The notes: generated by a model not told the origin, from the sequence alone. A DNA stretch of 64,000 nt from Bacteroidota bacterium (GCA_016702705.1 JADJDM010000015.1:62001-126000), one strand, 5' to 3'. Positions 19,058 through 29,379 are shown, counted from the first letter of the stretch. Translations and numbers: made by a program.

Positions 19058-21161
19058 TTGAAATTTGCCAATCACATACTTATCCTATTCTTAATTATTA
19101 CTGTTAAGATTGGATACTCCCAAAGTATCAATATTTATTTCAAAAGCGATTCATTTGAAGTAACAAATCAAAGTGCATCACAATTAGTAGACTTTTTAAC
19201 GAAAGTTAAAAATGCAAATAATAAATTTAGATTTGAAATTATTGGGAGAACCGACAATGAAGGTGATCCCGATTACAACAAGCAACTCTCACTAAAAAGG
19301 GCTAATAACACAAAGAAATTTCTTGTTTCAAAAGGAATAGATACAACAAATTTAATCTTAGTAGGATATGGGGAGTATAAACCAATTTCAAACAATAATA
19401 ACGAAGAAGGCAAAGCTCAAAATAGATGTGTGACAGTAAACATTACAAAGTGGAATGAAAGACTTTCCTCACTTTTAGATGACACCTTACAAGTAGAAGA
19501 TTTTGATTTTCTTTCAAAGAATGGCTCTACAAAAAAGCTTAACGATTGTTGTACAATAACAATCAAACCATACGCATTTGCCGATAGTTCAGGAAAAGAA
19601 ATTAATGGAAACATAAAATTACGGATTACTTATTACAACAACGCCATTGATATGATTAAATCTAACATAACAATGCAAGCAAAAATTGGTGGTAGAGACA
19701 TTGTGTATAAATCTCATTTGATGTTCAATATTGAGGCTTTCTACAACAAAAAACCAATAAAAGCTATTTATGAAAACTCCTTTTCAATCGATTGTGGATG
19801 CGAAGAAATATTAAAAAATAGTGAATTATTTTCGCTGGATAATGGCAATTGGATTACAATCTCAAAACTTGATAAAACGAAGGATAAAGTAGATGTTATT
19901 AATACAAAAGAAAGTAAAGAAAATAAAAAAGATGAAAAGGAGACGGTAAAACCAATTGATGTTGTTAAACTTCCACCTCCCACGCATGTAGGAGGTGGAG
20001 GTAATCCTAAAAACACAATTGACACCTGCAAATCCCCCTTAGGTTCATGCAGTTGTATTGAATACTTAGCAGGAAGTTTATATGGCGCAACTTATTCGGT
20101 AGACGAATGGCATATTATATATAATAACAAAAGAATTCGCTGGAACTTTCCTCCGATGTTTCCAAGTCATAAAGATTCTATTTTCAATAGTGACAAATTA
20201 TACGAGGATTTTGAGTTTTCTCGATTAGGTTACATACCAAAAAGGCTTTCCGAAAACGAATATTCTTTAATAAAAATATCCACCTCAGAAAAAGGTTTTT
20301 TCAAAAAAAGGAAATACCTAAAAATTAAATCTTCTAACTACAAATTATTTCCTGAATTGAAAGCGATACAAAAACAAGAATGGATAGTTAAAAAGCAAGA
20401 TATAGTTTACAATGATAAAGAATTAAAAAGAAAAATTTACCGACTTTAGAATTATAGAATATGATAATGATTACATTTTGGAATTAAAAGAAAAGGATAC
20501 ATTTATTAAGATTGCTTTAAAATCAAGTGATAAAGGAATTAAAGAAGTTTACGAACGATACAAAAAAGAATTAAATAAATTCAATGTACATACTACAGAT
20601 TCACTAAAAAAAGAATTTGAAAGAATAGAACGCACCTGTCTTGGCAATTGGTGTCAAATAAGAGATTGTTATAATGTATTTTACCCTGAAAATGAAAGAG
20701 AAATGAGCCTAATAGAATGGAGAAATTACATTCACAACAACAAGACCATTTTTTACAAAAATCTACTTGAAATCTACAATGAAAAACCGATGTATTTGAT
20801 AAAACATTGTATCGAAGATTCCAGCGAATGCGTTGGCCCTCCAAAGAGAAGGGGAAGTGGACTAGGCTTGGGATTATCAAATATTGATGAAGTGATTGAA
20901 GTTAAAGATTCTATAAAACAGGTGAAATATTATCTAGAAAATGGGAAAGAAGCACACATAAAACAAGCGTACATATATAGTAAACTAAATAAAACCATCA
21001 TCAATATTGAAAACCCTAATCAATTTAAATGTGATTTTTCGGATGAAAACAACATACTATTTTTATTAGACTATTTAGACAGGCAATTTCTCTTAAGTGA
21101 AAACAAAACGCATACAACCATCAATAATATTCTAGAAATAAAATTATCCGAAGTTCCATGA
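19058..21161 (+). CDS. OmpA-domain cell-envelope protein (probable frame break at 20431-20435)
   Basis: Starts at TTG 19058, giving MKFANHILILFLIITVKIGYS, a signal peptide; an earlier TTG would prefix charged residues. Residues about 25 to 125 form an OmpA-like peptidoglycan-binding domain (EIIGRTDNEGDPDYNKQLSL, GYGEYKPISNNNNEEGKAQNR). The following 340 residues are unrecognised, with a Pro/Gly hinge (KLPPPTHVGGGG). The first frame stops at 20449, but the next frame is open across the junction (KFTDFRIIEYDNDYILELK) and continues to 21161; removing one A from the run 20431-20435 gives one protein of about 700 residues. The second part has no start codon of its own near the stop. The gene lies between dnaX and a degraded dnaX tail, so it was probably inserted. 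Confidence 0.6.
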
Positions 21162-21165
21162 AGCC

Positions 21166-21275
21166 TCGAACAGTTTAAAAAAATTATTAAATCCACTAGA
21201 TGATAATTTAATACGGCTAAAAATCCATTATTAACAGAGTTTAGAAAGAGATTGGATTTGGATCCTACTTTTTAA
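21166..21275 (+). pseudogene. Degraded second copy of the dnaX 3' end
   Basis: About 110 bases match the end of dnaX. The last 39 bases (21237-21275) are identical. Just upstream, PLLTE is spelled with different synonymous codons (CCA TTA TTA ACA against CCT TTG CTT ACC). Further upstream KKLLNPLDDNLMTAKNP resembles KKALTPLEKFNLMAAKNP after restoring one base. No start and no upstream dnaX sequence is present, so this is a remnant, separated from dnaX by the OmpA gene. The synonymous differences mean that it is not a recent exact duplication of the neighbouring copy. Confidence 0.75.
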
Positions 21276-22171
21276 AAATACAAAGCGTGTCCCGTCACAC
21301 CTTTCTTACTAAACTCCAATGTAGGTGCAGGAATTTTAATCCAGTTAATTGCTTGAAATACTTTCTTTAATACTTTTGATTTTGTTTTTATTTTAGATAA
21401 ATCAACATCTAAGGATAAAAATAATTTTCGGTATCTATCACCACCAATAACTTGCCCCTGTGCAGGAACAATAACATAATCATCGCGTCCGCTTATCATT
21501 CCTTCTGCCCCGTAACCAACAGCAACATTAAGCCATTTAGGAAATTTAGACTCTTTCTTAAGCACCGAGCCAATATTAAATGAGAGCCAATAGCTTTGTC
21601 CGTTATAATCTTTTAATGATTGTTGCAATAAATTTTCGCCAAGTAAATTAGGTCGGTACTGCCAGTAATGCGATTGATGAAAAGAGAATTTCATTTTCAC
21701 AATTTGGTTCTTTAAAAAATATTGCTGTCCACAAAAAATAGCAACACCTGTTGCATTCGCTCCCATATCACTCCAAGAAAAGCCCCAGCCATCAGAATAA
21801 CCATCCATCACCTCAATAATCGACATGTAAGTTAAACTGCTTAATCCTGCAACAACAATGGATTTATTATCCGAATAACCTGCCCATTTTAATGTATGGT
21901 AACTTGCATTACTAATTTGGTAATTAGTTAAGGTATGCCCCGCTTTATCCATTTGCAACCACTCGGGAGCATCATTAAAAACATGAAATTTATGCGCAGT
22001 GTAATCTTTGTACCAAGCAAAATACAAGGCAGTTGAGCCAATTGTAGCAGTTCCGATTGCGCTCGATACTAAGCCGATTTTTCTTTTTTTAAATAAACGT
22101 GTACTATCTACCTGCGATAGCATTTGTTGGCAGCAAGCAACAAACAAAAGTATGCAGATAAGTTTGCGCAT
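21272..22171 (-). CDS. DUF2279 (YfiM-like) envelope protein
   Basis: A 299-residue protein with an N-terminal export signal (MRKLICILLFVACCQQMLS). It has the family marks of DUF2279: DKAGHTLTNYQIS near residue 75 and GFSWSDMGANATGV near 130, with several hydrophobic segments between. The C-terminal third is strand-rich and ends in Phe. Members are predicted outer-membrane or periplasmic proteins of unknown role. The stop codon overlaps the degraded dnaX tail; the DUF349 gene lies six bases upstream on the same strand, suggesting one transcription unit. Confidence 0.75.
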   Translation of the reverse strand: MRKLICILLFVACCQQMLSQVDSTRLFKKRKIGLVSSAIGTATIGSTALYFAWYKDYTAHKFHVFNDAPEWLQMDKAGHTLTNYQISNASYHTLKWAGYSDNKSIVVAGLSSLTYMSIIEVMDGYSDGWGFSWSDMGANATGVAIFCGQQYFLKNQIVKMKFSFHQSHYWQYRPNLLGENLLQQSLKDYNGQSYWLSFNIGSVLKKESKFPKWLNVAVGYGAEGMISGRDDYVIVPAQGQVIGGDRYRKLFLSLDVDLSKIKTKSKVLKKVFQAINWIKIPAPTLEFSKKGVTGHALYF

Positions 22172-22177
22172 GATAAA

Positions 22178-23896
22178 CTAGCTATGAACACGCATACTAT
22201 CCATCGCATCATTCAATAGTTTCATTCTATCTTTAAAATCTTTTAGTTTAGCCTTTTCATGCTCAACTTTATTTTCGATTTCAGTAATAAAATCGTTTTT
22301 GCCTTTTGCATTTTTAAAGAAACCCATATTGTTTTCGTAAGTACGTATGTTATTTACAATCTCATCTATATTCTTACGCAAGAAATCTTTTTCTTTCTTA
22401 AATAAAGTTTCGCTATCACCTGCAGTTTTAAAACGCTCTAATTTATTAGTAAACTTTAAAAGGAATTTCTCTGATTGATTTGTTATTACTGAGTCATACA
22501 ACTCGTCCAAACGCTTGTAGAATCCATCATTTAAACGTTGTTTTTCTTTAAAAGGAACCATTCCAGCAGCTGTCCACTCTTCCGAAAACTTACGTAAAGT
22601 TTCTTTATCACCAGCTGCATCACCTGTTAAAGTAAAGGCATTTAATTTAGTTAGTAATTCTTCTTTCACAACTAAATTACCTGCAAACTCATTATCCTTA
22701 GCTTCAAAATGTGTTTTCTTAGCATCAAAAAATGCATTACACGCTTTTCTAAAACGTTGAAATAATCTTGATTCCTCAGGACCTGCAGTTGGAATTTTTT
22801 TCCAAGAATCCTGCAAACGAATTAATTTTTCAGAAGTTTCTTTCCAATTTTCTGTTTGGGTTTGTAATGCTTCTGCTTTTTCAATCAAAGCTTGTTTTTG
22901 TTTTTTAGCATCTGCATTCTTTTCTTTTACTACTGCGTAAAAATCTTTTTTCTTATCAAAAAATTCATCACAGGCCGTTCTAAACTCACGGTAAACAACA
23001 TCTCCAGGAGCTTTCTCCGTATAACCTATGGTTTTATATTCTTCCTGAATTTTTATTAACTCTTCTGTTCTCTTTTTCCAAGCATCTTCTGTTTGAGGAA
23101 TTTCAGCAGTAAAGGTTTTTGCCTTTTCAACTAAAGCTTTCTTAGCATCAAGGTTATGTTTCTTTCTGTCTTCAATTTCTCCGTAGTAAACTTTTATTTT
23201 AGCGTAAATCGAATCAACAATTGTTTTGTATGCAGCTTTTAATTCACCCCATTTCTCTTGCACTACAGGACCAACCTCTTCCCAATCGTTACGATAAACT
23301 TTTATTAATTGCTCAACATCTTTTACATTTTCATTCTCAAGCAAGGCATTCATTTTAGCTAAAATTTCTTGCTTTAAGTCCACATTCTTTTTAAAGTCGT
23401 GGTCTTGTAATTGTTTGAAGATATTTATGTTATAGTTAAAACTTTCAACTGCTTTACTGTATTCAGCTTGCAACTCTTTATACTTATGAGTAGAAACAGC
23501 TCCTGTTTCCTTCCACTTTAATTGAAGTTCTTGTAGCTTTTTAATCGCACTTCCGATATTAACCTCTAATTGGCTTAAATCGGAAATATCTTTAATTATT
23601 TGCTTCTTAATCTCTAAATTCTTGTTTTGCTCATCTGCTAACTTATCATCTTGTTGTTTTTTGTGCTTTCTGAACTTATCAAACAAGTCGATAATTTTAG
23701 AATCCTCGGTCGATTTAGCATAAATAAAATCACGTGCTTTGCCGCCTTCATCAACAAATTCCTGCTTAGCTGCTTCCATTTCTTTAGAAAAAGCTTGTTC
23801 GTATTCTCTTTGCAGATCTTTTACCTTGTTAGCAACCGCACTCATATCAGCATTCGCCAATAATTCCTCCAATTTAGAAATAATGTTCGCTTTCAT
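22178..23896 (-). CDS. DUF349 repeat protein
   Basis: A 572-residue, highly charged, almost entirely helical protein built of about six repeats of 70 to 80 residues. Each repeat carries the pattern of a Trp-centred helix (LQLKWKETG, WEEVGPV, WKKRTEELIKIQEEYKTIGY, LQDSWKKIP, EEWTAAGMVP) followed by a phenylalanine-rich stretch such as FRTACDEFFDKKKDFY and FRKACNAFFDAKKTHF. These are DUF349 units, predicted to form coiled-coil-like bundles. Cytosolic; function unknown. No signal peptide. It is divergently placed from clpX, with under 100 bases between the starts. Confidence 0.85.
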   Translation of the reverse strand: MKANIISKLEELLANADMSAVANKVKDLQREYEQAFSKEMEAAKQEFVDEGGKARDFIYAKSTEDSKIIDLFDKFRKHKKQQDDKLADEQNKNLEIKKQIIKDISDLSQLEVNIGSAIKKLQELQLKWKETGAVSTHKYKELQAEYSKAVESFNYNINIFKQLQDHDFKKNVDLKQEILAKMNALLENENVKDVEQLIKVYRNDWEEVGPVVQEKWGELKAAYKTIVDSIYAKIKVYYGEIEDRKKHNLDAKKALVEKAKTFTAEIPQTEDAWKKRTEELIKIQEEYKTIGYTEKAPGDVVYREFRTACDEFFDKKKDFYAVVKEKNADAKKQKQALIEKAEALQTQTENWKETSEKLIRLQDSWKKIPTAGPEESRLFQRFRKACNAFFDAKKTHFEAKDNEFAGNLVVKEELLTKLNAFTLTGDAAGDKETLRKFSEEWTAAGMVPFKEKQRLNDGFYKRLDELYDSVITNQSEKFLLKFTNKLERFKTAGDSETLFKKEKDFLRKNIDEIVNNIRTYENNMGFFKNAKGKNDFITEIENKVEHEKAKLKDFKDRMKLLNDAMDSMRVHS

Positions 23897-23968
23897 TTTT
23901 TTGTCTTAAATTTTGCAGAACAAATATAGGGAAATGTTTAAAAAACCCAATAGTTTGGGCATATTTAT

Positions 23969-23976
23969 TAAATTTG
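23969..23976 (+). promoter_or_regulatory. Putative clpX -7 box TAAATTTG
   Basis: TAAATTTG matches the Bacteroidota -7 consensus TAnnTTTG and lies 18 bases before the clpX ATG. A clear -33 TTTG at the usual 19-21 base distance is not seen. Confidence 0.5.
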
Positions 23977-23994
23977 TACCTTATTTAATAAAAC

Positions 23995-25233
23995 ATGGCT
24001 AAAGATAATTTAATACGTTGTTCCTTTTGTGGGAGAGATAAGCGCGAAGCTAAGATGCTAATAGCGGGGCAACAAGGTCATATATGCGATACATGCGTTG
24101 CAGAAGCATTTAAAATTGTTTCGGCCGATGCGGATGCAAGTGCTAAAGAAGGCGCTAAACAATCGCTGAAACTACTGAAACCACACGCAATTAAGGAATA
24201 CCTTGACCAATACATAGTTGGGCAAGATGAAGCTAAAAAAGTTATTAGTGTGGCAGTTTACAATCACTTTAAACGTGTTGTAAATGTTAAGAAAGACAGC
24301 AAGGACGATATTGAAATAGAAAAATCGAACGTTATTCTAGTGGGTGAAACAGGCACAGGTAAAACCCTTATAGCCCGCACCATTGCTAAATTGTTAAATG
24401 TTCCATTTTGTATTGCCGATGCAACTGTTTTTACGGAAGCTGGTTATGTGGGTGAAGATGTAGAAAGTATAATTACTCGTTTACTACAAGAAGCAAATTA
24501 CGATGTAGCATCTGCCGAAAGAGGAATTGTTTTTATTGATGAGATTGATAAAATTTCTCGTAAAGGCGATAAGCCTTCATTAACACGAGATATAAAAGAA
24601 GGTACTCAGCAAGCATTATTAAAATTACTGGAAGATTCGATTGCAAACGTTCCACCACAAGGCGGACGTAAACACCCAGATGCTAAGATGATTCAAGTAA
24701 ACACTAAAAATATTTTATTTATTTGTGGTGGTGCTTTTGATGGAATCGAAAGAGCAATTGCAAAACGTTTAAATACACAAGCTATTGGTTTTGCATTAAA
24801 TACAGAAGAGGAACTCGACAAAACAAACATGCTTCAGTATGTTTCTCCGCAAGATTTAAAATCATTTGGATTAATACCAGAATTAATTGGTCGTTTGCCA
24901 GTGCTTACATATTTAAATCCTTTAGATGCAGAAACTTTAAAATTAATTTTAACGGAACCAAAAAACGCCATCATAAAACAATACGAACATTTGTTTGAAA
25001 TTGATGGTGTAAAATTAAAGGTAGAACCTGCAGCACTTGATTTTATTGTAAAGAAAGCAATGGAATTTAAATTAGGTGCACGTGGATTAAGATCTATTTG
25101 CGAAGCAATAATGGTAGATGCAATGTTTGATATTCCTTCAGAAGAAAATCAAGTAAAATCATTTACACTTACATTAAAGTACGCGAAAGAAAAAATGAAT
25201 CGTTCTAAATTTTCGAAACTAAAAGCAGCATAA
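23995..25233 (+). CDS. clpX: ClpX, ATP-dependent protease unfoldase
   Basis: AAA+ hexamer that unfolds substrates for ClpP. The N-terminal zinc-binding domain has CSFCGRD and CDTC (residues about 9 to 36). Walker A is GETGTGKTLIA near 120, Walker B is IVFIDEIDKISRKGD, the pore loop GYVGEDVES is present, and the sensor-2 region GARGLRS lies near 360. 412 residues, normal. The ClpP-docking loop has a modified sequence around residue 265 (LNTQAIGFALN), where a hydrophobic tripeptide IGF is expected and present. clpP is not in the window. pepT follows after two bases. Confidence 0.97.
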   Translation: MAKDNLIRCSFCGRDKREAKMLIAGQQGHICDTCVAEAFKIVSADADASAKEGAKQSLKLLKPHAIKEYLDQYIVGQDEAKKVISVAVYNHFKRVVNVKKDSKDDIEIEKSNVILVGETGTGKTLIARTIAKLLNVPFCIADATVFTEAGYVGEDVESIITRLLQEANYDVASAERGIVFIDEIDKISRKGDKPSLTRDIKEGTQQALLKLLEDSIANVPPQGGRKHPDAKMIQVNTKNILFICGGAFDGIERAIAKRLNTQAIGFALNTEEELDKTNMLQYVSPQDLKSFGLIPELIGRLPVLTYLNPLDAETLKLILTEPKNAIIKQYEHLFEIDGVKLKVEPAALDFIVKKAMEFKLGARGLRSICEAIMVDAMFDIPSEENQVKSFTLTLKYAKEKMNRSKFSKLKAA

Positions 25234-25235
25234 TT

Positions 25236-26478
25236 ATGATGGACAACTACCACTATACTGTAAGCGATCGTTTTTTGCGTTATGTAAAAATCGATACACA
25301 ATCTGACCCAACTTCGAAAACAATTCCTTCTACTGAAAAGCAGAAGAATTTAGGAAGAGTATTGGTGCAAGAATTACATGATATTGGTGTTAAGGATGCT
25401 GAATTGGATGAATTTGGTTATGTGTATGCAACCATACCAGCTACAACAAACAAAAAAGTTCCAGTAATTTGTTTTTGTTCGCACATGGATACATCGCCTG
25501 ATTGCAGCGGAAAAAACGTGAGTCCAATTGTACACAAAATTACGCGGGGCAAGATATTGTTTTACCAAACGATACTTCTCAAGTAATAAAATTTAGTGAG
25601 CACCCTGCATTAGCCGCACAAATTGGAAATGATATTATTACAACGGATGGCACAACTTTACTAGGAGCGGATAACAAAGCTGGCGTTGCAGAAATTATGG
25701 ATGCCGTTTATTATTTAGTGCGCCATGCAAAAATGCCTCACGGGAAAATTAAAATTTTATTTACTCCCGATGAAGAAATTGGAAGAGGCGTAGATAAAGT
25801 TGATATGAAAAGACTAGGCGCTGATTTTGGTTACACCATGGATGGTGAAACCTTAGGTCACATAGAAAACGAAACTTTTAGTGCTGATGGTGTAACAGTT
25901 ACCATTAAAGGTTTTCCAACACACCCTGGTTTTGCAAAAGATAAATGCAACATGCAATTAAAATTGCTGCGGGCATTATTGATAAACTTCCAAAAGATAA
26001 AAGCCCTGAAACAACGGAGAAGAAAGAACCTTTCATTCATCCAGTAGCTATTAGTGGTGGTTTAGAAGAAGCTACGATTAAATTCATTATTCGCGCTTTT
26101 TCAACTGAAGGTTTGGTTGCATTAGAAGATGAATTAAGAAAATTAGTTTCGAGCGAAGTTGCTAGATATAATAAATGCTCATTTACATTTGAAGTGCAAG
26201 AGCAATATCGTAACATGAAAGACATGTTAGATACTTGTCCGCACGTTGTTGATTATGCAATGGAAGCAATTGCAAGAGCAGGTGTTACACCAGTTTTATC
26301 AAGCATTAGAGGAGGAACAGATGGCTCACGTTTATCGTATATGGGCTTACCTTGTCCTAATATTTTTGCTGGGGAACATGCTTTTCATAGCAAGCAAGAA
26401 TGGGTAAGTGTGCAGGATATGGAAAGAGCAGTTGATACTATCATTCATTTATGTAAAATTTGGGAAGAGAAATCTTAA
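25236..26478 (+). CDS. pepT: Peptidase T, tripeptide aminopeptidase (two frame breaks)
   Basis: Di-zinc M20 peptidase that removes the N-terminal residue of tripeptides in the cytosol. Three overlapping reading pieces make one protein: N-terminal MDNYHYTVSDRFLRYVKIDT with the first zinc ligand in FCSHMDTSPD; the middle with LLGADNKAGVAEIMD and TPDEEIGRGVDK (zinc and catalytic residues); and the C-terminus with RGGTDGSRLSYMGLPCPNIFAGEHAFHSKQE. One A is missing from the run 25536-25539 (giving HKNYAGQDIVLPND when restored) and one from 25943-25945 (giving KDKMQHAIKIAAGI). With both fixed the length is about 414 residues, normal. Probably an intact gene with assembly indels. It follows clpX after two bases. 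Confidence 0.9.
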
Positions 26479-26486
26479 ACTACTAA

Positions 26487-27566
26487 ATGAGATTTTTAAT
26501 CATCATATTTTGTTGTGTTTCCTTTTCGCTCTTTGCGCAAACAAGCAGCGAGGCAAATGTTTCTTTAAACTCAACTAAACCATTAAAGTGGGATACCAAC
26601 TATTATAAAAAATACAGCGAACGATTTATTGTTGCTGTTTATCAATCACAAAGAAGATACGAAATTGAGATAGATCCTAAAAATCCACAAGACAGTGGAA
26701 AAGCAAGCCATCATTATTTTGCCGATGCAAACAAAGTAACTGGAATTGAAGTTGATTTTGACAAAGTATCTTTATCATTTGGATTTAAATCTGTTCCACC
26801 CGAAAACGTAACACTTAAAGGAAAGACATCTTATACCAATTTTGGTGTTTCTTTTGGAGGCAATAAATGGTTTGTAGAAAATTCATATAGAAGATTTAAA
26901 GGATTTTACGATGTAAACACTGCAAATTATGACACATCGTATAAAGCAGGGAAACCCTATTTTCAAAATCCTTCCATGATAAATGAAGGAGTAAAAACAA
27001 AATTTTTCTATTTTACAAACAATAAAAAATTTGCATATAAGTCTGCTTACACCTGCGTGTATCGTCAAATGAAGAGCTCAGCCTCTTGGGTATTGAGCAG
27101 TAATTTATACTACAATAGTTTACGCACCGATTCAAGTTTTGCTGCTCCGCTTACCAGAAAATTTTATGGTTCGGATGCGGAACTAAAAGGCATGCGAATG
27201 TTAGGTTTATCTGCCGGTGGTGGTGCATCCTTTAATTTAGTTATTTGGAAAGCAGTTTACTTTAACATGACTGGTATTGCCAATTTAGAATCGCAGTGGA
27301 GAAAAAACTCCTGGTCGAATGGCAGAACTAATAATGTACAATACATAACTGGCTCTATTGATTTTAGGGTAGCATTGGGAATTAATAACAAAAACTTTTT
27401 CATGACGCTTAGCTCATTAAACGATATAAACGTTTACAATAGCGGTCAGTTAAATATAGTATCTAAATTTTATTCGGGTAACTTTACTGTTGGATACCGC
27501 TTTAAAGTGAAACCACCAACTTGGTACAAAAAAATACAAGCTTCGAAAATCTATAATATGTTTTAA
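26487..27566 (+). CDS. DUF4421-type outer-membrane protein
   Basis: A 359-residue protein with signal peptide MRFLIIIFCCVSFSLFAQ. The rest consists of alternating amphipathic strands with many aromatic residues, ending KASKIYNMF with terminal Phe, as in outer-membrane barrels. The opening WDTNYYKKYSERFIVAVYQSQRRYEIEI and the repeated GVSFGGNKWFVENSYRRFKGFY fit the DUF4421 family, which is largely confined to Bacteroidota and has no known function. It starts eight bases after pepT and is followed after three bases by pabB, so the four genes from clpX to pabB may be one operon. Confidence 0.7.
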   Translation: MRFLIIIFCCVSFSLFAQTSSEANVSLNSTKPLKWDTNYYKKYSERFIVAVYQSQRRYEIEIDPKNPQDSGKASHHYFADANKVTGIEVDFDKVSLSFGFKSVPPENVTLKGKTSYTNFGVSFGGNKWFVENSYRRFKGFYDVNTANYDTSYKAGKPYFQNPSMINEGVKTKFFYFTNNKKFAYKSAYTCVYRQMKSSASWVLSSNLYYNSLRTDSSFAAPLTRKFYGSDAELKGMRMLGLSAGGGASFNLVIWKAVYFNMTGIANLESQWRKNSWSNGRTNNVQYITGSIDFRVALGINNKNFFMTLSSLNDINVYNSGQLNIVSKFYSGNFTVGYRFKVKPPTWYKKIQASKIYNMF

Positions 27567-27569
27567 TCT

Positions 27570-28808
27570 ATGAAAATTGATTTAAACATTTCCCATTCGC
27601 AACTTCTTGAAAAACTAGTTTCCTTCTCAACTAATTATGAGTATTTTTCTATTCATTGTTCCAACGAGCATGAGTCTGAACATGATGTTATTTGTGGCTT
27701 TGGGGCTAAACAAGTGTTTTCTACACTAAACGAAATACATTCCAGCGACAATAACTGGAAATTTGGTTTAATAAGTTATGACTCAAAAAATCAATTTGAA
27801 AAATTACAATCACAACACAGTAATTTTCATAATTTGAATGATGTTACTTTTTTCATTCCAGAAATAGTAATTAAATATGATGGTATTACACTTGAAATAA
27901 TTACAGATGAAGCGGGGCAAGAAAATATAATTGCAGAAAAAATAAAAACTATACAGTACGTCAGCAAAGCCAAACAAAGTATTCCTTTAATTGCACGAAC
28001 AAACCGAGATGAATACATTAAAAATGTAAACACGTTAAAAAAACACATTCAACTCGGAGATATTTACGAAATAAATTATTGCATCGATTTTTATAATGAA
28101 AATATTGAGGCAGATTGCAATGAACTATTTTTAGCATTAAATAAAATTTCCCAAGCTCCTTTTGCTTGCTACACAAGGCTTAAAGACAATGTAATTATTT
28201 GTTCCAGTCCCGAACGTTTCCTTAAAAAAGAAGAAAACAAATTAATTACCCAACCAATAAAAGGAACTGCAGCAAGAGGCAATAATGAAACTGAAGAAGA
28301 ACAAATAAAAGAAGAACTCTTCAACAACAAAAAGGAACGCAACGAAAACGTTATGATTGTTGATGTTTCGCGCAACGACCTTTCTCGTTTAGCAACAAAA
28401 GGAAGTGTGAATGTGGATGAACTATTCAGTATAAAAACATACAAACAAGTGCACCAAATGGTTTCAACTGTTAGTTGCGAATTAAAACCAAACACAAACT
28501 TAGAAACCATTTTTGCTGCCACCTTCCCTCCTGCTTCTATGACTGGCGCTCCAAAAATAAGAGCCATGCAATTAATAGACGAACACGAAAACTTCAGAAG
28601 AGGTGCTTACTCTGGAAGCATTGGTTTTATTGAACCTAATGGAGATTTCGATTTTAACGTGGTAATTAGAAGTATCGTTTATAATACAAATAAGAAACAT
28701 TTAAGTTATTCAGTAGGAAGTGCTATTACTGCTAAATGCGATGCAGAGAAGGAATATGAAGAGTGTATGTTGAAAGCTAGGGCAATGAAAGAAATACTTG
28801 AGAATTGA
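27570..28808 (+). CDS. pabB: Aminodeoxychorismate synthase component I-like
   Basis: Chorismate-binding enzyme of 412 residues, first step of para-aminobenzoate and folate synthesis. The catalytic domain occupies the last 260 residues: GDIYEINYCIDF, SSPERFL, the PIKGTAARG motif, ENVMIVDVSRNDLSR, FPPASMTGAPKIRAM and YSVGSAITAKCDAEKEYEEC. The PIKGT motif distinguishes PabB from TrpE (PIAGT) and from isochorismate synthases; lysine here is the residue thought to form the covalent intermediate in PabB. The N-terminal domain is shorter and divergent. No pabA or pabC lies beside it; in E. coli-type systems PabA supplies ammonia. Confidence 0.88.
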   Translation: MKIDLNISHSQLLEKLVSFSTNYEYFSIHCSNEHESEHDVICGFGAKQVFSTLNEIHSSDNNWKFGLISYDSKNQFEKLQSQHSNFHNLNDVTFFIPEIVIKYDGITLEIITDEAGQENIIAEKIKTIQYVSKAKQSIPLIARTNRDEYIKNVNTLKKHIQLGDIYEINYCIDFYNENIEADCNELFLALNKISQAPFACYTRLKDNVIICSSPERFLKKEENKLITQPIKGTAARGNNETEEEQIKEELFNNKKERNENVMIVDVSRNDLSRLATKGSVNVDELFSIKTYKQVHQMVSTVSCELKPNTNLETIFAATFPPASMTGAPKIRAMQLIDEHENFRRGAYSGSIGFIEPNGDFDFNVVIRSIVYNTNKKHLSYSVGSAITAKCDAEKEYEECMLKARAMKEILEN

Positions 28809-28813
28809 TTTTG

Positions 28814-29371
28814 ATTACGAATCTTTTTACGAATATACGAATTGTACTAATTTCTTACGAAAGAGGATTTTGATCGATAATCTTTATTTTCTGTAGTAAA
28901 AAATAGTCATCGGTCCATGATGATTCCATTTAGTGTAGAACAAACAATTTTCATCTACATATTCTATTTTGGCAATGGACGAAAATCTTGGTTTTTTCCT
29001 CTTTCCGAAAATTATAGTACAATTTAAAGAATCAATTTTATAAACTCCAATGCGATCTTTCTTTGCTTTAGTTTTTGAAATACACTTTCCGTCTTCTAAG
29101 AACGTCAATTTATATAAAACTTGTGAAGTATCCTTTACAAGGTTTTTCAAACTATCAACATTTATTTTATTGACAGGAATAAAAGCCCTGATGTAATCCC
29201 AATCCCCATAAATCATATTGGGAGAACAAATAACTTGTGAATTAACAACCTTAGTCGATAATAAGAACAAAGAGAACAAAAATAATAAATAGATAATCTT
29301 CACTTTATTCATTTAAAAGTCTATTCGCTCCAATTCGTAACATTAGTATATTCGTATAGAATTCGTAATCC
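28814..29371. repeat. Imperfect inverted repeats flanking a small gene
   Basis: The left arm, GATTACGAATC followed by TTTTTACGAATATAC (28814-28839), matches the reverse complement of the right arm 29347-29371 at about 22 of 26 positions with one gap. Both arms are built from ACGAAT units and further ACGAA copies extend inward on each side. The 500 bases between hold only one gene. The layout resembles a small non-autonomous mobile element or cassette, but no target-site duplication is evident. Confidence 0.45.
28884..29312 (-). CDS. Small exported protein, lipocalin-like pattern
   Basis: A 142-residue protein with signal peptide MNKVKIIYLLFLFSLFLLSTKVVNS. The mature part has the features of small Bacteroidota lipocalin-like proteins: IYGDWDYIRAF near the start, a LTFLEDGKC turn, GVYKIDSLNCTIIFGKRKK and a strand-rich end. 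I do not recognise a specific family and give no function. It stands alone between ACGAAT-rich inverted repeats, and between convergent neighbours (pabB and the Prc-type protease). Confidence 0.6.
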   Translation of the reverse strand: MNKVKIIYLLFLFSLFLLSTKVVNSQVICSPNMIYGDWDYIRAFIPVNKINVDSLKNLVKDTSQVLYKLTFLEDGKCISKTKAKKDRIGVYKIDSLNCTIIFGKRKKPRFSSIAKIEYVDENCLFYTKWNHHGPMTIFYYRK

Positions 29372-29379
29372 TAAACATA

